This document shows, piece by piece, positions 25,223 to 34,626 of a stretch of 64,000 nucleotides of DNA. Position numbers and translations under genes: made by a program. This DNA comes from Paracoccus salipaludis (GTDB taxonomy: Bacteria; Pseudomonadota; Alphaproteobacteria; Rhodobacterales; Rhodobacteraceae). The notes beneath the pieces were generated by a model. It had not been told where the DNA came from. It did not search any database and saw only the letters and a list, made by a program, of their open reading frames with translations. Position 1 is the first letter of the stretch. Each line of letters begins with the position of its first letter. The DNA is taken from assembly GCF_002287065.1 (NCBI RefSeq), contig NZ_NSJZ01000013.1, positions 1-64,000 of the forward strand, given 5' to 3'.

Positions 25223-25992
25223 CGAGTCACCGCATCCGCGCGCCCGGCCCGGAACCGGCGGTCATAGTCGGCGGCATAAAGGCGGCTTTCGTCGAAGTCC
25301 TCGGCGGCCAGCGCGCGGCCGACGAGGATCAGGGCCGTCCGTTCCATCGTCTCGCCCACGGCGGCGGCGATGGACGCCAGCGTTCCCCGCACGATGCGCT
25401 GGTCCGGCCAGCTTGCGCGCCAGACCACGGCCACGGGGCAGTCGGTGCCGTAATGCGCGCCAAGCTCGGCCGCGACCTCGCCCAGCCGGTGGATCGACAG
25501 ATGGATCGCCAGCGTCGCCCCGGTGGCGGCGAAGGCGGCCAGCGTCTCGCCCGGCGGCATGGGCGAGGCGCGGCCCGAGGTGCGGGTCAGGACAACGCTT
25601 TGCGCGACGCCGGGCAGCGTCAGTTCCGCGCCCAGGGCGGCGGCGCCTGCGGCAAACGAGGGAACCCCCGGCGTGACGTCACAGGGGATGCCCAGCGCCC
25701 GCAGGCGGCGAAGCTGCTCGCCCATGGCGGACCAGACCGACAGGTCCCCGGAGTGGAGCCGCGCCACGTCCAGCCCCTGCCCGTGCGCGGCGGCGATCTC
25801 CGCGATGATCTCGTCAAGGCTCAGCGGCGCGGTGTTGATGATCCGCGCCCCCTCGGGACAGTGCCGCAGCACCTCGACGGGGACCAGCGAGCCCGCATAA
25901 AGGCAGACGGGCGAGGCCGCGATCAGGTCCCGCCCCCGCAGCGTCAGAAGGTCGGGCGCGCCGGGGCCGGCGCCGATGAAATGGACGGTCAT
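25219..25992 (-). CDS. cobM: Precorrin-4 C11-methyltransferase
   Basis: Methylates C-11 of precorrin-4. The 257-residue tetrapyrrole methylase has [49 protein letters not shown], and the diagnostic [21 protein letters not shown] with [14 protein letters not shown]. The ATG at 25992 overlaps the cobE stop (ATGA); a longer upstream frame reads through cobE and was rejected. Confidence 0.95.
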   Translation of the reverse strand: MTVHFIGAGPGAPDLLTLRGRDLIAASPVCLYAGSLVPVEVLRHCPEGARIINTAPLSLDEIIAEIAAAHGQGLDVARLHSGDLSVWSAMGEQLRRLRALGIPCDVTPGVPSFAAGAAALGAELTLPGVAQSVVLTRTSGRASPMPPGETLAAFAATGATLAIHLSIHRLGEVAAELGAHYGTDCPVAVVWRASWPDQRIVRGTLASIAAAVGETMERTALILVGRALAAEDFDESRLYAADYDRRFRAGRADAVTR

Positions 25993-26360
25993 TGTTCGGG
26001 ACTTTCCTCGGATCGGGCCAGGGCTAGGGTGACGCAGCCATCGGCCGAGATCACGCGCGGCAGGACCAGCCTTGCGGCGGGACCGGCGGCAACAAGCGCG
26101 CAGGCCTCGGCGATGCTGCCGGTGCCGTGGCGGGCCAGGATGCGGGGGCTGCGGGTGGGGGTGCTCACGCCCCGCAGGGAGGCTTGAGGGATAAGGCGGA
26201 TGCGGTAGCCGCGCGCCTGCAGGTCCCGGACCAGCGGGTGAGCCTGCCGGAAGTCGGGGATGGCAAGCGGCAACGCGGCCGTGACGTCGTGGCGCCGGAA
26301 CAGCTCGCCCAGGCTGCCAAGGTTCGCCGCCGCGCGAAGACCGAGACCGACGACCCTCAT
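25989..26360 (-). CDS. cobE: Cobalamin biosynthesis protein CobE (CbiG C-terminal-like)
   Basis: A 123-residue protein of the CobE/GbiG C-terminal family, whose exact role in the aerobic pathway is unsettled. It starts [21 protein letters not shown] and contains [41 protein letters not shown], where the [11 protein letters not shown] segment is the family signature. It overlaps both cobL (upstream) and cobM (downstream) by 4 bp. Confidence 0.9.
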   Translation of the reverse strand: MRVVGLGLRAAANLGSLGELFRRHDVTAALPLAIPDFRQAHPLVRDLQARGYRIRLIPQASLRGVSTPTRSPRILARHGTGSIAEACALVAAGPAARLVLPRVISADGCVTLALARSEESPEQ

Positions 26361-27532
26361 CGCACGGCACTCCATTGCAGGACGGGATAGCTGGCCTTCC
26401 AGCCCCGCTTGCCGCCCAGAGGCGTCACCTGCGACAGCTCGATCCGCAGAAGCGTTCCGCCCCGGTGCGCCTGCGCCTGCGCCAGCAGGCTTTCGGTTTC
26501 CAGCGTCACCCCATGCGCGACGATACGCGTTCCCGCCGGAAGGCAGGCCCACAGCGCGTCAAGCAGCGGGGCGTCCAGCCCGCCGCCCACGAAGACGGCA
26601 TCCGGCGCAGGAAGCTCTGGCAGCAGGTCAAGCGCGCGGCCCTGCCGCACGTCAAGCTGCGGCACCCCGAGGGATGCGGCATTCGCCCGCGCCCGCGCGG
26701 CGCGGGCAGCCACGCGCTCGACGCCGATGGCGCGGTTGCGGGGATGCGACAAGAGCCACTCGATCCCGACCGAGCCGCTGCCCGCGCCGAGGTCCCACAG
26801 CAGCTCGCCCGGACGCGGGGCAAGCGCCGAAAGGGCCAGCGCGCGGACGGGGCGCTTGGTGATCTGGCCGTCATGGTCGAAATGGTCGTCCGCAAGGCCC
26901 GAGCAATGCGGCAGTCCCTTGCCGCCCCGGACCTCGATGGCGCAGGCGACGAGGTTTCCGCAGCGGGGCAGATCGTCGGTGGCGGCGTGACGGCGGATAC
27001 GCTCTTTCGGGCCGCCCAGATGTTCCATGACGTGCAGCACCGAGGCGCCGAAGCCGAGCAAGGCCAGATAGCCCCCCAGGGCGGCGGGCGCCTCGCCGTC
27101 GCGAAGGGTCACGATCAGCCTTGCGCCCTCGGACAGGTGGCGGCGCAGCTTCTCGACCGGCGCGGCGTGAAGGCCGAGGCACGCCACCTCCTCGAGCCGC
27201 CAGCCGAGGCGCGCGGCGGCAAGGGACGGCAGGGAAACGCCCGGATAGGCGCGCCATTCGCCGCCGGGCAACTGCTGCGCCAGGCTGCCGCCCGCCCCGT
27301 GCCAGAAGGGATCGCCCGAGACCAGCGCCGCCACCGGCCTGCCGCGCAACGCCAGCAGGGGCGCCGGCGAGAAGGGCACCGGCCACGGGAACTTGCCGGG
27401 GTGGTCGACCATCGCCAGATGGCGCGGGCTGCCGAAGACGACCTCGGCCCGTTCCAGCGCATCCCGGCTTGCCTCGGTCAGGTCCTTGAGGCCATTTTCC
27501 CCGATGCCGATGATCGACAGCCATTCAGACAT
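26357..27532 (-). CDS. cobL: Precorrin-6Y C5,15-methyltransferase (decarboxylating)
   Basis: Methylates C-5 and C-15 and decarboxylates the acetate at C-12. The 391-residue protein fuses an N-terminal tetrapyrrole methylase ([33 protein letters not shown]) to a C-terminal class I methyltransferase ([23 protein letters not shown]). It starts at ATG 27532. Its 5' end overlaps the start of cobK on the other strand by 23-29 bp. Confidence 0.95.
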   Translation of the reverse strand: MSEWLSIIGIGENGLKDLTEASRDALERAEVVFGSPRHLAMVDHPGKFPWPVPFSPAPLLALRGRPVAALVSGDPFWHGAGGSLAQQLPGGEWRAYPGVSLPSLAAARLGWRLEEVACLGLHAAPVEKLRRHLSEGARLIVTLRDGEAPAALGGYLALLGFGASVLHVMEHLGGPKERIRRHAATDDLPRCGNLVACAIEVRGGKGLPHCSGLADDHFDHDGQITKRPVRALALSALAPRPGELLWDLGAGSGSVGIEWLLSHPRNRAIGVERVAARAARARANAASLGVPQLDVRQGRALDLLPELPAPDAVFVGGGLDAPLLDALWACLPAGTRIVAHGVTLETESLLAQAQAHRGGTLLRIELSQVTPLGGKRGWKASYPVLQWSAVR

Positions 27533-28274
27533 CCGGCCGACCCTCATCCTGGGCGGCACGACCGAGGCGAGCCGCCTGGCGCAGGCCATGGCCGATGCGG
27601 GCCGGCCCGCGATCCTGTCCTATGCGGGGCGGGTGGCCAGCCCCCGGGCGCAGCCGGTTGCCGTCCGCAGCGGCGGCTTCGGCGGGGCCGAGGGGCTTGC
27701 GGCCTTCCTGCGGGACAACGGCATCGGGCAGGTCATCGACGCGACCCATCCCTTTGCTGCCCGGATCAGCCGCAATGCCGTGGTGGCCTGCGCCATGGCC
27801 GGGGTGCCGCTTTGCGCCTTCGAGCGGCCGCCCTGGGTGGCGGGACCACAGGACGACTGGACCCATGTTCCCGACCCAGAGGGCGCGGCGTCCGCCCTGG
27901 ACGGGCCCGGCAGGCGGGTGTTCCTGGCGATCGGCCGCCAGCATCTCGCGGCTTTCGCGCCCCTCGCGCAGCATCGCTTCCTGACCCGCCTGGTCGATGC
28001 GCCTGCCCCGGATTTCCCGTTGCGGAATGCCGAGGTGGTGGTCGCCCGCGGTCCCTTCCGGCCCGAGGACGACCTTGCGCTGATGCGCGCGCATGGCACG
28101 GAGCTGCTGGTCGCCAAGAACGCCGGCGGAGCCGGGGCCGAGGCGAAGATCCTCGCCGCCCGGACGCTCGGCATCCCGGTCATCATGATCGACCGGCCCG
28201 AACTGCCGGACCGGCCCGTGCGCGGCACTGTCGCCGGGATCATGGACTGGCTTCATGCGCGCCTCGGCGTGTAA
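27504..28274 (+). CDS. cobK: Precorrin-6A reductase, antisense within the cob operon
   Basis: Reduces precorrin-6A with NADPH. The protein has the glycine-rich start LILGGTTEASRLAQAMA, then VIDATHPFAARISRNA, FLAIGRQHLAAFA, LLVAKNAGGAGAEAKI and PVIMIDRPE. The start may be ATG 27504 or ATG 27510. It is the only plus-strand gene in the minus-strand unit. Its 5' end overlaps the start of cobL, and its 3' end overlaps the end of cobJ by 22 bp. Its promoter must lie inside cobL. Confidence 0.94.
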   Translation: MPMIDSHSDIRPTLILGGTTEASRLAQAMADAGRPAILSYAGRVASPRAQPVAVRSGGFGGAEGLAAFLRDNGIGQVIDATHPFAARISRNAVVACAMAGVPLCAFERPPWVAGPQDDWTHVPDPEGAASALDGPGRRVFLAIGRQHLAAFAPLAQHRFLTRLVDAPAPDFPLRNAEVVVARGPFRPEDDLALMRAHGTELLVAKNAGGAGAEAKILAARTLGIPVIMIDRPELPDRPVRGTVAGIMDWLHARLGV

Positions 28275-28987
28275 ACGAAGCGCCCGGCCTGCCGCGTGGC
28301 CGACGAACCCACGATGACAAGGGTGCGCATGTCGGCCACGTCGGGCCGCGCCGCCCGCAGCGGCACCACGCGGATCTCCTGAGCGGGCGTCGAGACGGCG
28401 CGGGCGAAGATGATCAGGCGCTCGGGCCCGGCCACGGCCTGCAGCAGGCCCAGAACGGACGCGAACTGATGCGGGCGCGATGTCGAGCGCGGGTTGTAGA
28501 AGGCCATGGCGAAATCGGCTTCCAGCGCAAGGCGCACCCGTTTCAGCACCAGGTCGAAGGGCTTGAGGTTGTCCGACAGGTTGATCGCGCAGAAATCATG
28601 GCCCAGCGGCGCACCCGCCGCCGCCGCTGCGGCCAGCATGGCAGTGATGCCGGGCAGGACGCGGATGTCCAGGTCGCGCCAATGGGCCGGACCCTGTTCC
28701 ACGGCCTCGAACACCGCCGAGGCCATGGCGAAGACCCCCGGATCGCCCGAGGACACCACGACGACGTGGCTTCCCTTGGCCGCAAGCTCCAGCGCGTGCA
28801 CGGCGCGATCAAGCTCGACCCGGTTGTCCGAGGGGTGCAGGCGCAGCCCCTCGCGCGGGGCGATGCGGCCGACATAGGGGATGTAGCCGATGACATCGCT
28901 CGCCCGGTCCAGCGCGGCGGCGACCTCGGGGGTGATCATGGCCTCTGCGCCGGGCCCCAGCCCCGCGATGACAAGCGATCCCGTCAT
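28253..28987 (-). CDS. cobJ: Precorrin-3B C17-methyltransferase
   Basis: Methylates C-17 with ring contraction. The 244-residue protein has SLVIAGLGPGAEAMITPEV, VIGYIPYVGRI, VVVSSGDPGVFAMASAVFEA, VLPGITAMLAAAAAAGAPLGHDFC and MAFYNPRSTSRPHQF, all typical. Its ATG overlaps the stop of cobI. The 3' end runs into the antisense cobK by 22 bp. Confidence 0.95.
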   Translation of the reverse strand: MTGSLVIAGLGPGAEAMITPEVAAALDRASDVIGYIPYVGRIAPREGLRLHPSDNRVELDRAVHALELAAKGSHVVVVSSGDPGVFAMASAVFEAVEQGPAHWRDLDIRVLPGITAMLAAAAAAGAPLGHDFCAINLSDNLKPFDLVLKRVRLALEADFAMAFYNPRSTSRPHQFASVLGLLQAVAGPERLIIFARAVSTPAQEIRVVPLRAARPDVADMRTLVIVGSSATRQAGRFVYTPRRA

Positions 28988-29700
28988 GGCCTGCGCCCCT
29001 GCCCGTGCACCAGCACGATCGAGAAGTAGGGCACCGGCCCCTCGACCTCGGACAGCATCCGCACCCGCTCTTCGGCCATGGTGCCGTGCTCGACCAGCCA
29101 GGCCTGGTCCGCCCGTCCGGCGGCCTTCAGGGCGGCGCGCAGGCGCGGCAGGTTGCGGCCGATCTTCATGACCACCAGCGCATCTGTGTCACGGATGCGC
29201 CGGGTCAGGTCCTCCTCGGGCAGGGTCGCGGGCAGCACCGTCAGGATGTCGTCGCCCCAGGTGATCGGCAGGCCGGTCGCCGCCCAGCAGCCCGCCATGC
29301 CGGGGATGCCGGGCACCACCTCGACCCGCTCGCGCGGCAGCCGGGCGTAAAGATGCATGAACGAGCCGTAGAAGAAGGGATCGCCCTCGCAGAGGACCAC
29401 GACGTCCTCCTTCTCGGACAGCCGGGAAAGCTCTGCCGTCCATCGCTCGTAGAAGTCCGCAAGCGCCGCGTTGTAGCGCGGGTCGGACAGGGGAATCTCG
29501 GTAGTCACCGGGTATTCCATCGGGATCTCGGCGGCATCGGGGCGAAGCAGGCCCTCGACGAGCCTGCGCGCCACGCCCCGGGCGCCCGCCTTGCGGAAGA
29601 AGGCCACACGGCGGGCATTCGTCAGATGCCGATGAGCCTTGACGCTCATCAGCTCGGGATCGCCCGGGCCGAGGCCGATGCAGATGATCTTGCCGGACAT
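28984..29700 (-). CDS. cobI: Precorrin-2 C20-methyltransferase
   Basis: Methylates C-20 of precorrin-2. The 238-residue protein has IICIGLGPGDPELMSVKAHRHL, VVLCEGDPFFYGSFMHLYARL, VVPGIPGMAGCWAATGLPITWGDD and ALVVMKIGRNLPRLRAAL, characteristic of the CobI/CbiL branch. It overlaps cobJ by 4 bp and follows cobH by 3 bp. Confidence 0.95.
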   Translation of the reverse strand: MSGKIICIGLGPGDPELMSVKAHRHLTNARRVAFFRKAGARGVARRLVEGLLRPDAAEIPMEYPVTTEIPLSDPRYNAALADFYERWTAELSRLSEKEDVVVLCEGDPFFYGSFMHLYARLPRERVEVVPGIPGMAGCWAATGLPITWGDDILTVLPATLPEEDLTRRIRDTDALVVMKIGRNLPRLRAALKAAGRADQAWLVEHGTMAEERVRMLSEVEGPVPYFSIVLVHGQGRRP

Positions 29701-29703
29701 CGC

Positions 29704-30333
29704 CTACTCCCGCGCCGAGGCGAGCGCGTTGACCGCGGCCACCGTCATCGCCGAGCCGCCCGGGCGGCCCTCGACCACGCACCAGGGGACCGGGTCGTCC
29801 TTCATCAGCGCGGCCTTGGATTCCGCCGCGCCGATGAAGCCCACGGGGCAGCCGATGATGGCCGCAGGCCGGGGGAAATCCTGCTCGGCCAGGCGGTTGA
29901 GCAGGTGGAACAGCGCTGTCGGCGCATTGCCGATGGCCACCACCGCGCCCGCCAGATGCGGCCGCCACAACTCGATCGCCGCCGCCGAGCGGGTGTTGCC
30001 CATCCCTTCCGCAAGGGCGGGCACGCGGGGGTCATGCAGGGTGCAGACGACCTCGTTGCCGGCGGGCAGCCGGGCGCGGGTGATCCCCTCGGACACCATC
30101 CGGGCGTCGCACAGGATCGGCGCGCCGTCCTGCAGCGCCTTGCGGGCCCGCGCCGCGAAGCCGGGCGAGAAGCGGATCGCGGATGCAAGCTCCACCATCC
30201 CCGCGGCGTGGATCATGCGGACGGCGACGACCTCCTCCTCGGGGGTGAAGCGGGCGAGGTCGGCCTCGGCGCGGATGGTGGCAAAGGATGCGCGGTAGAT
30301 GGCCGCGCCATCCGTTTCATAGCTGTGCGCCAA
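29704..30333 (-). CDS. cobH: Precorrin-8X methylmutase
   Basis: Moves a methyl group from C-11 to C-12, giving hydrogenobyrinic acid. The 209-residue protein starts at TTG (GAGAGG upstream), giving MAHSYETDGAAIYRASFATIRAEADLARF, the usual N-terminus. The conserved catalytic His is probably in VRMIHAAGMVELA. CDARMVSEGITRARLP, AIGNAPTALFHLL and IIGCPVGFIGAAESK are also present. It overlaps cobG by 17 bp. Confidence 0.94.
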   Translation of the reverse strand: MAHSYETDGAAIYRASFATIRAEADLARFTPEEEVVAVRMIHAAGMVELASAIRFSPGFAARARKALQDGAPILCDARMVSEGITRARLPAGNEVVCTLHDPRVPALAEGMGNTRSAAAIELWRPHLAGAVVAIGNAPTALFHLLNRLAEQDFPRPAAIIGCPVGFIGAAESKAALMKDDPVPWCVVEGRPGGSAMTVAAVNALASARE

Positions 30334-31426
30334 GATGGCCTCTCATCATGTCGGCAATGTCCGTGGTCGTCAGTCCGCGCCGCGAGGGCTCGTCCCCTGC
30401 CCGACCGTTCCGGATCAGGTCGAAGCGCCCTTCGCGCCCTGTCAGCGTGATCGAGGCCGGGTCGGGATGGGCGCAGCCCTTGGCGCAGCCCGAGACATGC
30501 AGGTGCCGCCCGGCCGGCACATGGGGCGCCAGCTGCCGTGCCAGCGCCCGGGTCGCCACGCTGGCCGAGGAACAACCCGGCGCACCGGTGCAGGCGCTGA
30601 CGCGCAGCAACGGGGCCTCGGGGTCCGTCAGCCACAACGCGCTGTGCAGATCGCCCTCGGGCAGGACAGCCCGCCATGGCGTCAGGCGCAGACCGTGGCC
30701 GGCAAGATCCCGCAGCGCCGCCGCCGTCGCCGCCCCGAAGGGCGCGAACAGGAACGGCGCCGCCCGCAACAGGTCTTGCCGAAGCCCCTGCCGGTCGGGT
30801 GCGGCGTCCTCAAGCAGCGGCGGCTTCAGCCCCTCTCCGATCGCCTGCGCCATCCGGCCATGCCCGCTGGCCGCAAACCAGTCCAGCACCTCGGCAAGAC
30901 GGGGGATCACCGTTCCGGGGGTGACCCTTTCGCCCCACGCCATCCCGTCGGCGCGCAGCAGCAGGCCGTCGCCTGCACGCTCGATGCGCAGGTCCGCCGA
31001 GGCATCCTGAAGAGCCGCGCGACTTCCGGTGTCGATGGCGAAGCCGAACTTCGGCGGAAGATCGGGCGCGTCCCGCAGGGCTTCTTCAAGCCCGCGCACC
31101 AGATCCGTCGTCCCGTCGCCCGCGCGCCAGAAGGGCGTCACCATGAAGTTGCGCCGGGCCTCGCGGCGCGGATTGGCGTCCAGCAGGCCCAGCGCCGCAA
31201 GCCGGCGCTGAACCTCGGGCAGGGCCTCGTTGCCGACGCCCCGCAACTGCAGCGTCGCCCGCGAGCCGAGATCGACCTGACCGTTCCCGAAGATCTCGGC
31301 GATCTCCGCCAGCCCGACCACCTGCGCCGGATCAAGGCGCGATCCGTGCGGACGGACGCGCAGCAGAAGGCCGTCGCCCGCAGGCATCGGACGCAGGGCC
31401 CCGGGGCACCAGCCCTTGCGGGTCAT
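30317..31426 (-). CDS. cobG: Precorrin-3B synthase
   Basis: O2-dependent monooxygenase that forms precorrin-3B, marking the aerobic corrin route. The 369-residue protein resembles nitrite/sulfite reductases: a substrate-binding half-domain repeat (LGSRATLQLRGV) and a [4Fe-4S] cluster motif in ACTGAPGCSSASVATRALA followed by HVSGCAKGCAHP (C-x5-C ... C-x3-C). It is coupled to cobN by a 4-bp overlap. Confidence 0.94.
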   Translation of the reverse strand: MTRKGWCPGALRPMPAGDGLLLRVRPHGSRLDPAQVVGLAEIAEIFGNGQVDLGSRATLQLRGVGNEALPEVQRRLAALGLLDANPRREARRNFMVTPFWRAGDGTTDLVRGLEEALRDAPDLPPKFGFAIDTGSRAALQDASADLRIERAGDGLLLRADGMAWGERVTPGTVIPRLAEVLDWFAASGHGRMAQAIGEGLKPPLLEDAAPDRQGLRQDLLRAAPFLFAPFGAATAAALRDLAGHGLRLTPWRAVLPEGDLHSALWLTDPEAPLLRVSACTGAPGCSSASVATRALARQLAPHVPAGRHLHVSGCAKGCAHPDPASITLTGREGRFDLIRNGRAGDEPSRRGLTTTDIADMMRGHLGAQL

Positions 31427-34400
31427 GCCGGGAACTCCCCGGTCGAATTGCGGCGCAGAACGGGGCCGAACTCGGCGAAGATCGCTTCCATCGCGGCCAG
31501 CGCCTCGGGGTTCGCATCCGCAAGGAAACCGCGCACCTCGGGCGATCCGAGGGTCGCGTCGTGATAAAGGGCGAACAGATGCGGGGGCACCGCCTGGGCC
31601 ATGCGGGCGAAGGCGGCCATGTGTTCAAGGGTGGCCGCGATCTCGGCGGCGCCGCGAAACCCGTGCCGCATCATGCCCCCCAGCCAGCGGGGGCTGGCGG
31701 CGCGGGCGCGGACGACGCGGGCGATCTCCTCGGAAAGCAGCCTTGCGCGGGGCGTGTCGGGGCGGGTGGCGTCAAGGTGGTAAAGCGTCCCCGGCGCGAG
31801 CCCCAGCACCATGCGGGCGGCGGCGAAGCCCGCCTCGTGCGCCGCATGATCCATCGCCAGCAGAAGGTCGGTTTCCGCCAGGTCCTGCGACAGCACGAAG
31901 CCGTCCGCCGCCCTGATCCGCGCCTCGAGCCCCGCGCGGTCGGGCCTGCCATCCGCCCCGAACGCCGAGTTCTGCAACCATGCAAGCCCCGCGGCTTCGG
32001 CCGCCATGTCATCGTCGATCCCCGTGCCGAAGCGCCCCGGCGCCGGGGCGAAGACATGCGGGCCGGGGACGGCCACGACATAGGGGTTCATGTCGTCCGC
32101 CTCGTCGCGGGCGGCCAGCGCGTCACAGCCCTGCTGGAACAGGGTGACGAGTTCCGGGAAGGTGTCGCGGAACAGCCCCGAGACGCGCAGCGTGACCTCG
32201 ATCCGGGGCCGGTCCATCAGCGCAAGCGGCGTGATCCCGAAGCCGGTGACGCGCTCGGAGGCGGGGTCCCACAGCGGTTCCAGCCCCGCGAGATGCAGCG
32301 CCATGGCGAAATCCTCGCCCGCCGTCCGCATGGTGGCGGAACCCCAGAGATTGACGACCAGCCCCGTCGGATAGCCGCCATGGTCCTGCAGATGACGGCG
32401 GACGAGTTCCCCGGCCAGCCGGACGCCCTGCGCCCATGCCGCGCGCGAGGGCACCGCGCGCGGATCGACGCCGTAAAGATTGCGCCCCGTCGGCAGCACG
32501 TCGGGCCGTCCGCGATAGGGCGAGCCGGAAGGACCCGCCTCGACGCGGTGGCCTGCCAGCGCGGCGGCGATCGCCCCGCGTTCGGACGCGAGCGAGGCAG
32601 GGTCGCCCTGTCCCCTGCCCTCTGCGTCCGGGGTGCCTTCCCCCCAGACATGCAGGCCGTCTCCGAACCGGCTTTCCTTGAGGTCGCAGACGAAACGGTC
32701 GATGGCCGTGACCGCCTCGGCGGCCGAAGCGTCAGGCGAGAGCCCGAGGTCCGCCTCGAGCCCCTGCTCGCGCGCCTCGGTCCGTATCAGCGGGATCAGC
32801 CGCAGGCGGCGAGCGGGGTCCAGCCCGTCCGCAATCGAGTATTCGTCCAGCAGGCTTTCCAGCCGCAGCAGGTTCCCGGGCATACCCGCGGCGACCAGCG
32901 GCGGCGGCAGGTGGCCCAGCGTCAGCGCGCCCAGCCTGCGGCGGGCCTGCGCCGCCTCGCCGGGGTCGTTGACGATGAAGGGATAAAGCACCGGCAGGCC
33001 GCCGGCCAGCGCGTCGGGCCAGCAGTCGCCCGACAGCGCCGCGGCCTTGCCGGGCAACCATTCCAGCGTCCCATGCGCCCCCACATGGACGATCGCATCG
33101 ACCCCGGCCCCATGCCTCAGCCAGAGGTGGAAGGCCACGTAGTCATGCCCCGGCACATGCGACAGGTCGTGGTAATCGGCCTCGCGGCTGGCCACGCTGC
33201 CGCGTTCGGGCTGAAGCGCAAGAAGGATGTTCCCCGCCCAGAAGGCCCGGAACTGCGGGTCATGGACCGGCTCGCCATGGGCGGCTTCCAGGTCCCGGCG
33301 CAGCGTGTCGGGCAGGCCGGACAGCGCCGCGTCATAGGCGGCCCGCGGCCAGGCAAGCCGGGTCGCCTTCAGGTCGCGCAGCACGGCCCCGGACGTGAGG
33401 TCCTGACCAAGCTGGCGCGCGATGGCCGCCGCCGAGGCCATGGCGTCAAGCCCGACCGCATGGGCAAGCCGCCACTCCCTGCCCGGATAGGTGGACAGGA
33501 CCAGCGCCACGCGGCGGGTCGAGGGGGGGCGCGCCCGCAACCGGCACCAGTTCAGCACCCTTTCCACGACCGCGCCGATCCGGCCTGCGTCGGGGCTGTG
33601 GCGTTGAAGACGGAACTGCAACGCGGGGTCGGTTTCCACCACCTCCTTGAAGGAGACGACCCCCGCATGGATGCGTCCGTCCAGTTCCGGCAACGCCACG
33701 TGCATGGCGAGATCGGCGGCGGAAAGGCCGCGCTCGGACCCCGCCCACCCCGCACGGTCCGAGGTGGCGTGGACCACCTGGAACACCGGCACCCCCGCCG
33801 CATCGAGCGGAGAGCCGTCCTCTCCCCGTCCCGAAAAGGCGGTCGCGTTGACGATGGCGGCGGGCGCAAGCCAGGGCAGGATGGACCGCAGCCAGTCGGC
33901 CGCCGCCGGGTCCTTGAGGCTTGGAAGAAACAGGCCGACAGCCTGCAAGCCTTCCGCCTCGAAGGCCCCGATCAGCGCCGCGACGGACGCGGTGTCAGAG
34001 GCCGCGGCCCATGCGCGGTAGAAGGGAACGAGGATCAGCGGACGGTCATCTTGCCCGATGGCCGTGACCGGACCCGAGGCCGGATGCCAGAACCCGTGGT
34101 TCGGCAGCGTCGTGGTCCCATCGACCGGGCCGGCCTTCAGCCCCGCCGCCCGGGCGAGTTCGCCCAGCGCCGCCGCGCAGGCGATGTCTCCCCCGGTCCC
34201 GCACAGCGCCGACAGCCGCCGCAGGACGGGAAGGGGCACTGTCGATGCGGCGTCCAGCACGGGGTCGGGACGGCCGTCCGCCGGCAGGACGGCCAGCGCG
34301 ATGCCCTTGGCGCGCGCGATGCGGGACAGTTCGTCCAGCCCATAGGGCCAGTAGCTTCGGCCGCCGATCAGCCGGACGAGGATGCCCCGGGCCGCCGAAA

Positions 34401-34626
34401 GGGTCCGCTCGACATAGGTATCGACGGACAGCGGATGGCGCAGGCGCGAAAGATTGGCCAGCCGCAACGAAGGCAGCCCGGCCCTGCCCCACTGCCAGCC
34501 TGCCGCGAAGGCGCCGAGGTCGCTGTCCGAGAAGGACAGGACCACCAGATCCGCGGGCGCCTGCCCCAGATCCTCGGGCTGGGCGGTTTCCTCCAGCCCG
34601 TGGCTTTCGCGGAACAGGACGTGCAT
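31423..34626 (-). CDS. cobN: Cobaltochelatase subunit CobN
   Basis: The large catalytic subunit that inserts cobalt into hydrogenobyrinic acid a,c-diamide; it needs the AAA+ partners CobS and CobT (chelatase type), which are not in this window. It is 1067 residues, somewhat shorter than the roughly 1,200-residue forms known elsewhere. Conserved segments include DAIVHVGAHGTLEWLPGKA, PFIVNDPGEAAQARRR, VVNLWGSATMRTAGEDFAMAL, SGLFRDTFPELVTLF and MMRHGFRGAAEIAATLEHM. The ATG and the cobW stop share one base (TGATG). Confidence 0.95.
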   Translation of the reverse strand: MHVLFRESHGLEETAQPEDLGQAPADLVVLSFSDSDLGAFAAGWQWGRAGLPSLRLANLSRLRHPLSVDTYVERTLSAARGILVRLIGGRSYWPYGLDELSRIARAKGIALAVLPADGRPDPVLDAASTVPLPVLRRLSALCGTGGDIACAAALGELARAAGLKAGPVDGTTTLPNHGFWHPASGPVTAIGQDDRPLILVPFYRAWAAASDTASVAALIGAFEAEGLQAVGLFLPSLKDPAAADWLRSILPWLAPAAIVNATAFSGRGEDGSPLDAAGVPVFQVVHATSDRAGWAGSERGLSAADLAMHVALPELDGRIHAGVVSFKEVVETDPALQFRLQRHSPDAGRIGAVVERVLNWCRLRARPPSTRRVALVLSTYPGREWRLAHAVGLDAMASAAAIARQLGQDLTSGAVLRDLKATRLAWPRAAYDAALSGLPDTLRRDLEAAHGEPVHDPQFRAFWAGNILLALQPERGSVASREADYHDLSHVPGHDYVAFHLWLRHGAGVDAIVHVGAHGTLEWLPGKAAALSGDCWPDALAGGLPVLYPFIVNDPGEAAQARRRLGALTLGHLPPPLVAAGMPGNLLRLESLLDEYSIADGLDPARRLRLIPLIRTEAREQGLEADLGLSPDASAAEAVTAIDRFVCDLKESRFGDGLHVWGEGTPDAEGRGQGDPASLASERGAIAAALAGHRVEAGPSGSPYRGRPDVLPTGRNLYGVDPRAVPSRAAWAQGVRLAGELVRRHLQDHGGYPTGLVVNLWGSATMRTAGEDFAMALHLAGLEPLWDPASERVTGFGITPLALMDRPRIEVTLRVSGLFRDTFPELVTLFQQGCDALAARDEADDMNPYVVAVPGPHVFAPAPGRFGTGIDDDMAAEAAGLAWLQNSAFGADGRPDRAGLEARIRAADGFVLSQDLAETDLLLAMDHAAHEAGFAAARMVLGLAPGTLYHLDATRPDTPRARLLSEEIARVVRARAASPRWLGGMMRHGFRGAAEIAATLEHMAAFARMAQAVPPHLFALYHDATLGSPEVRGFLADANPEALAAMEAIFAEFGPVLRRNSTGEFPA

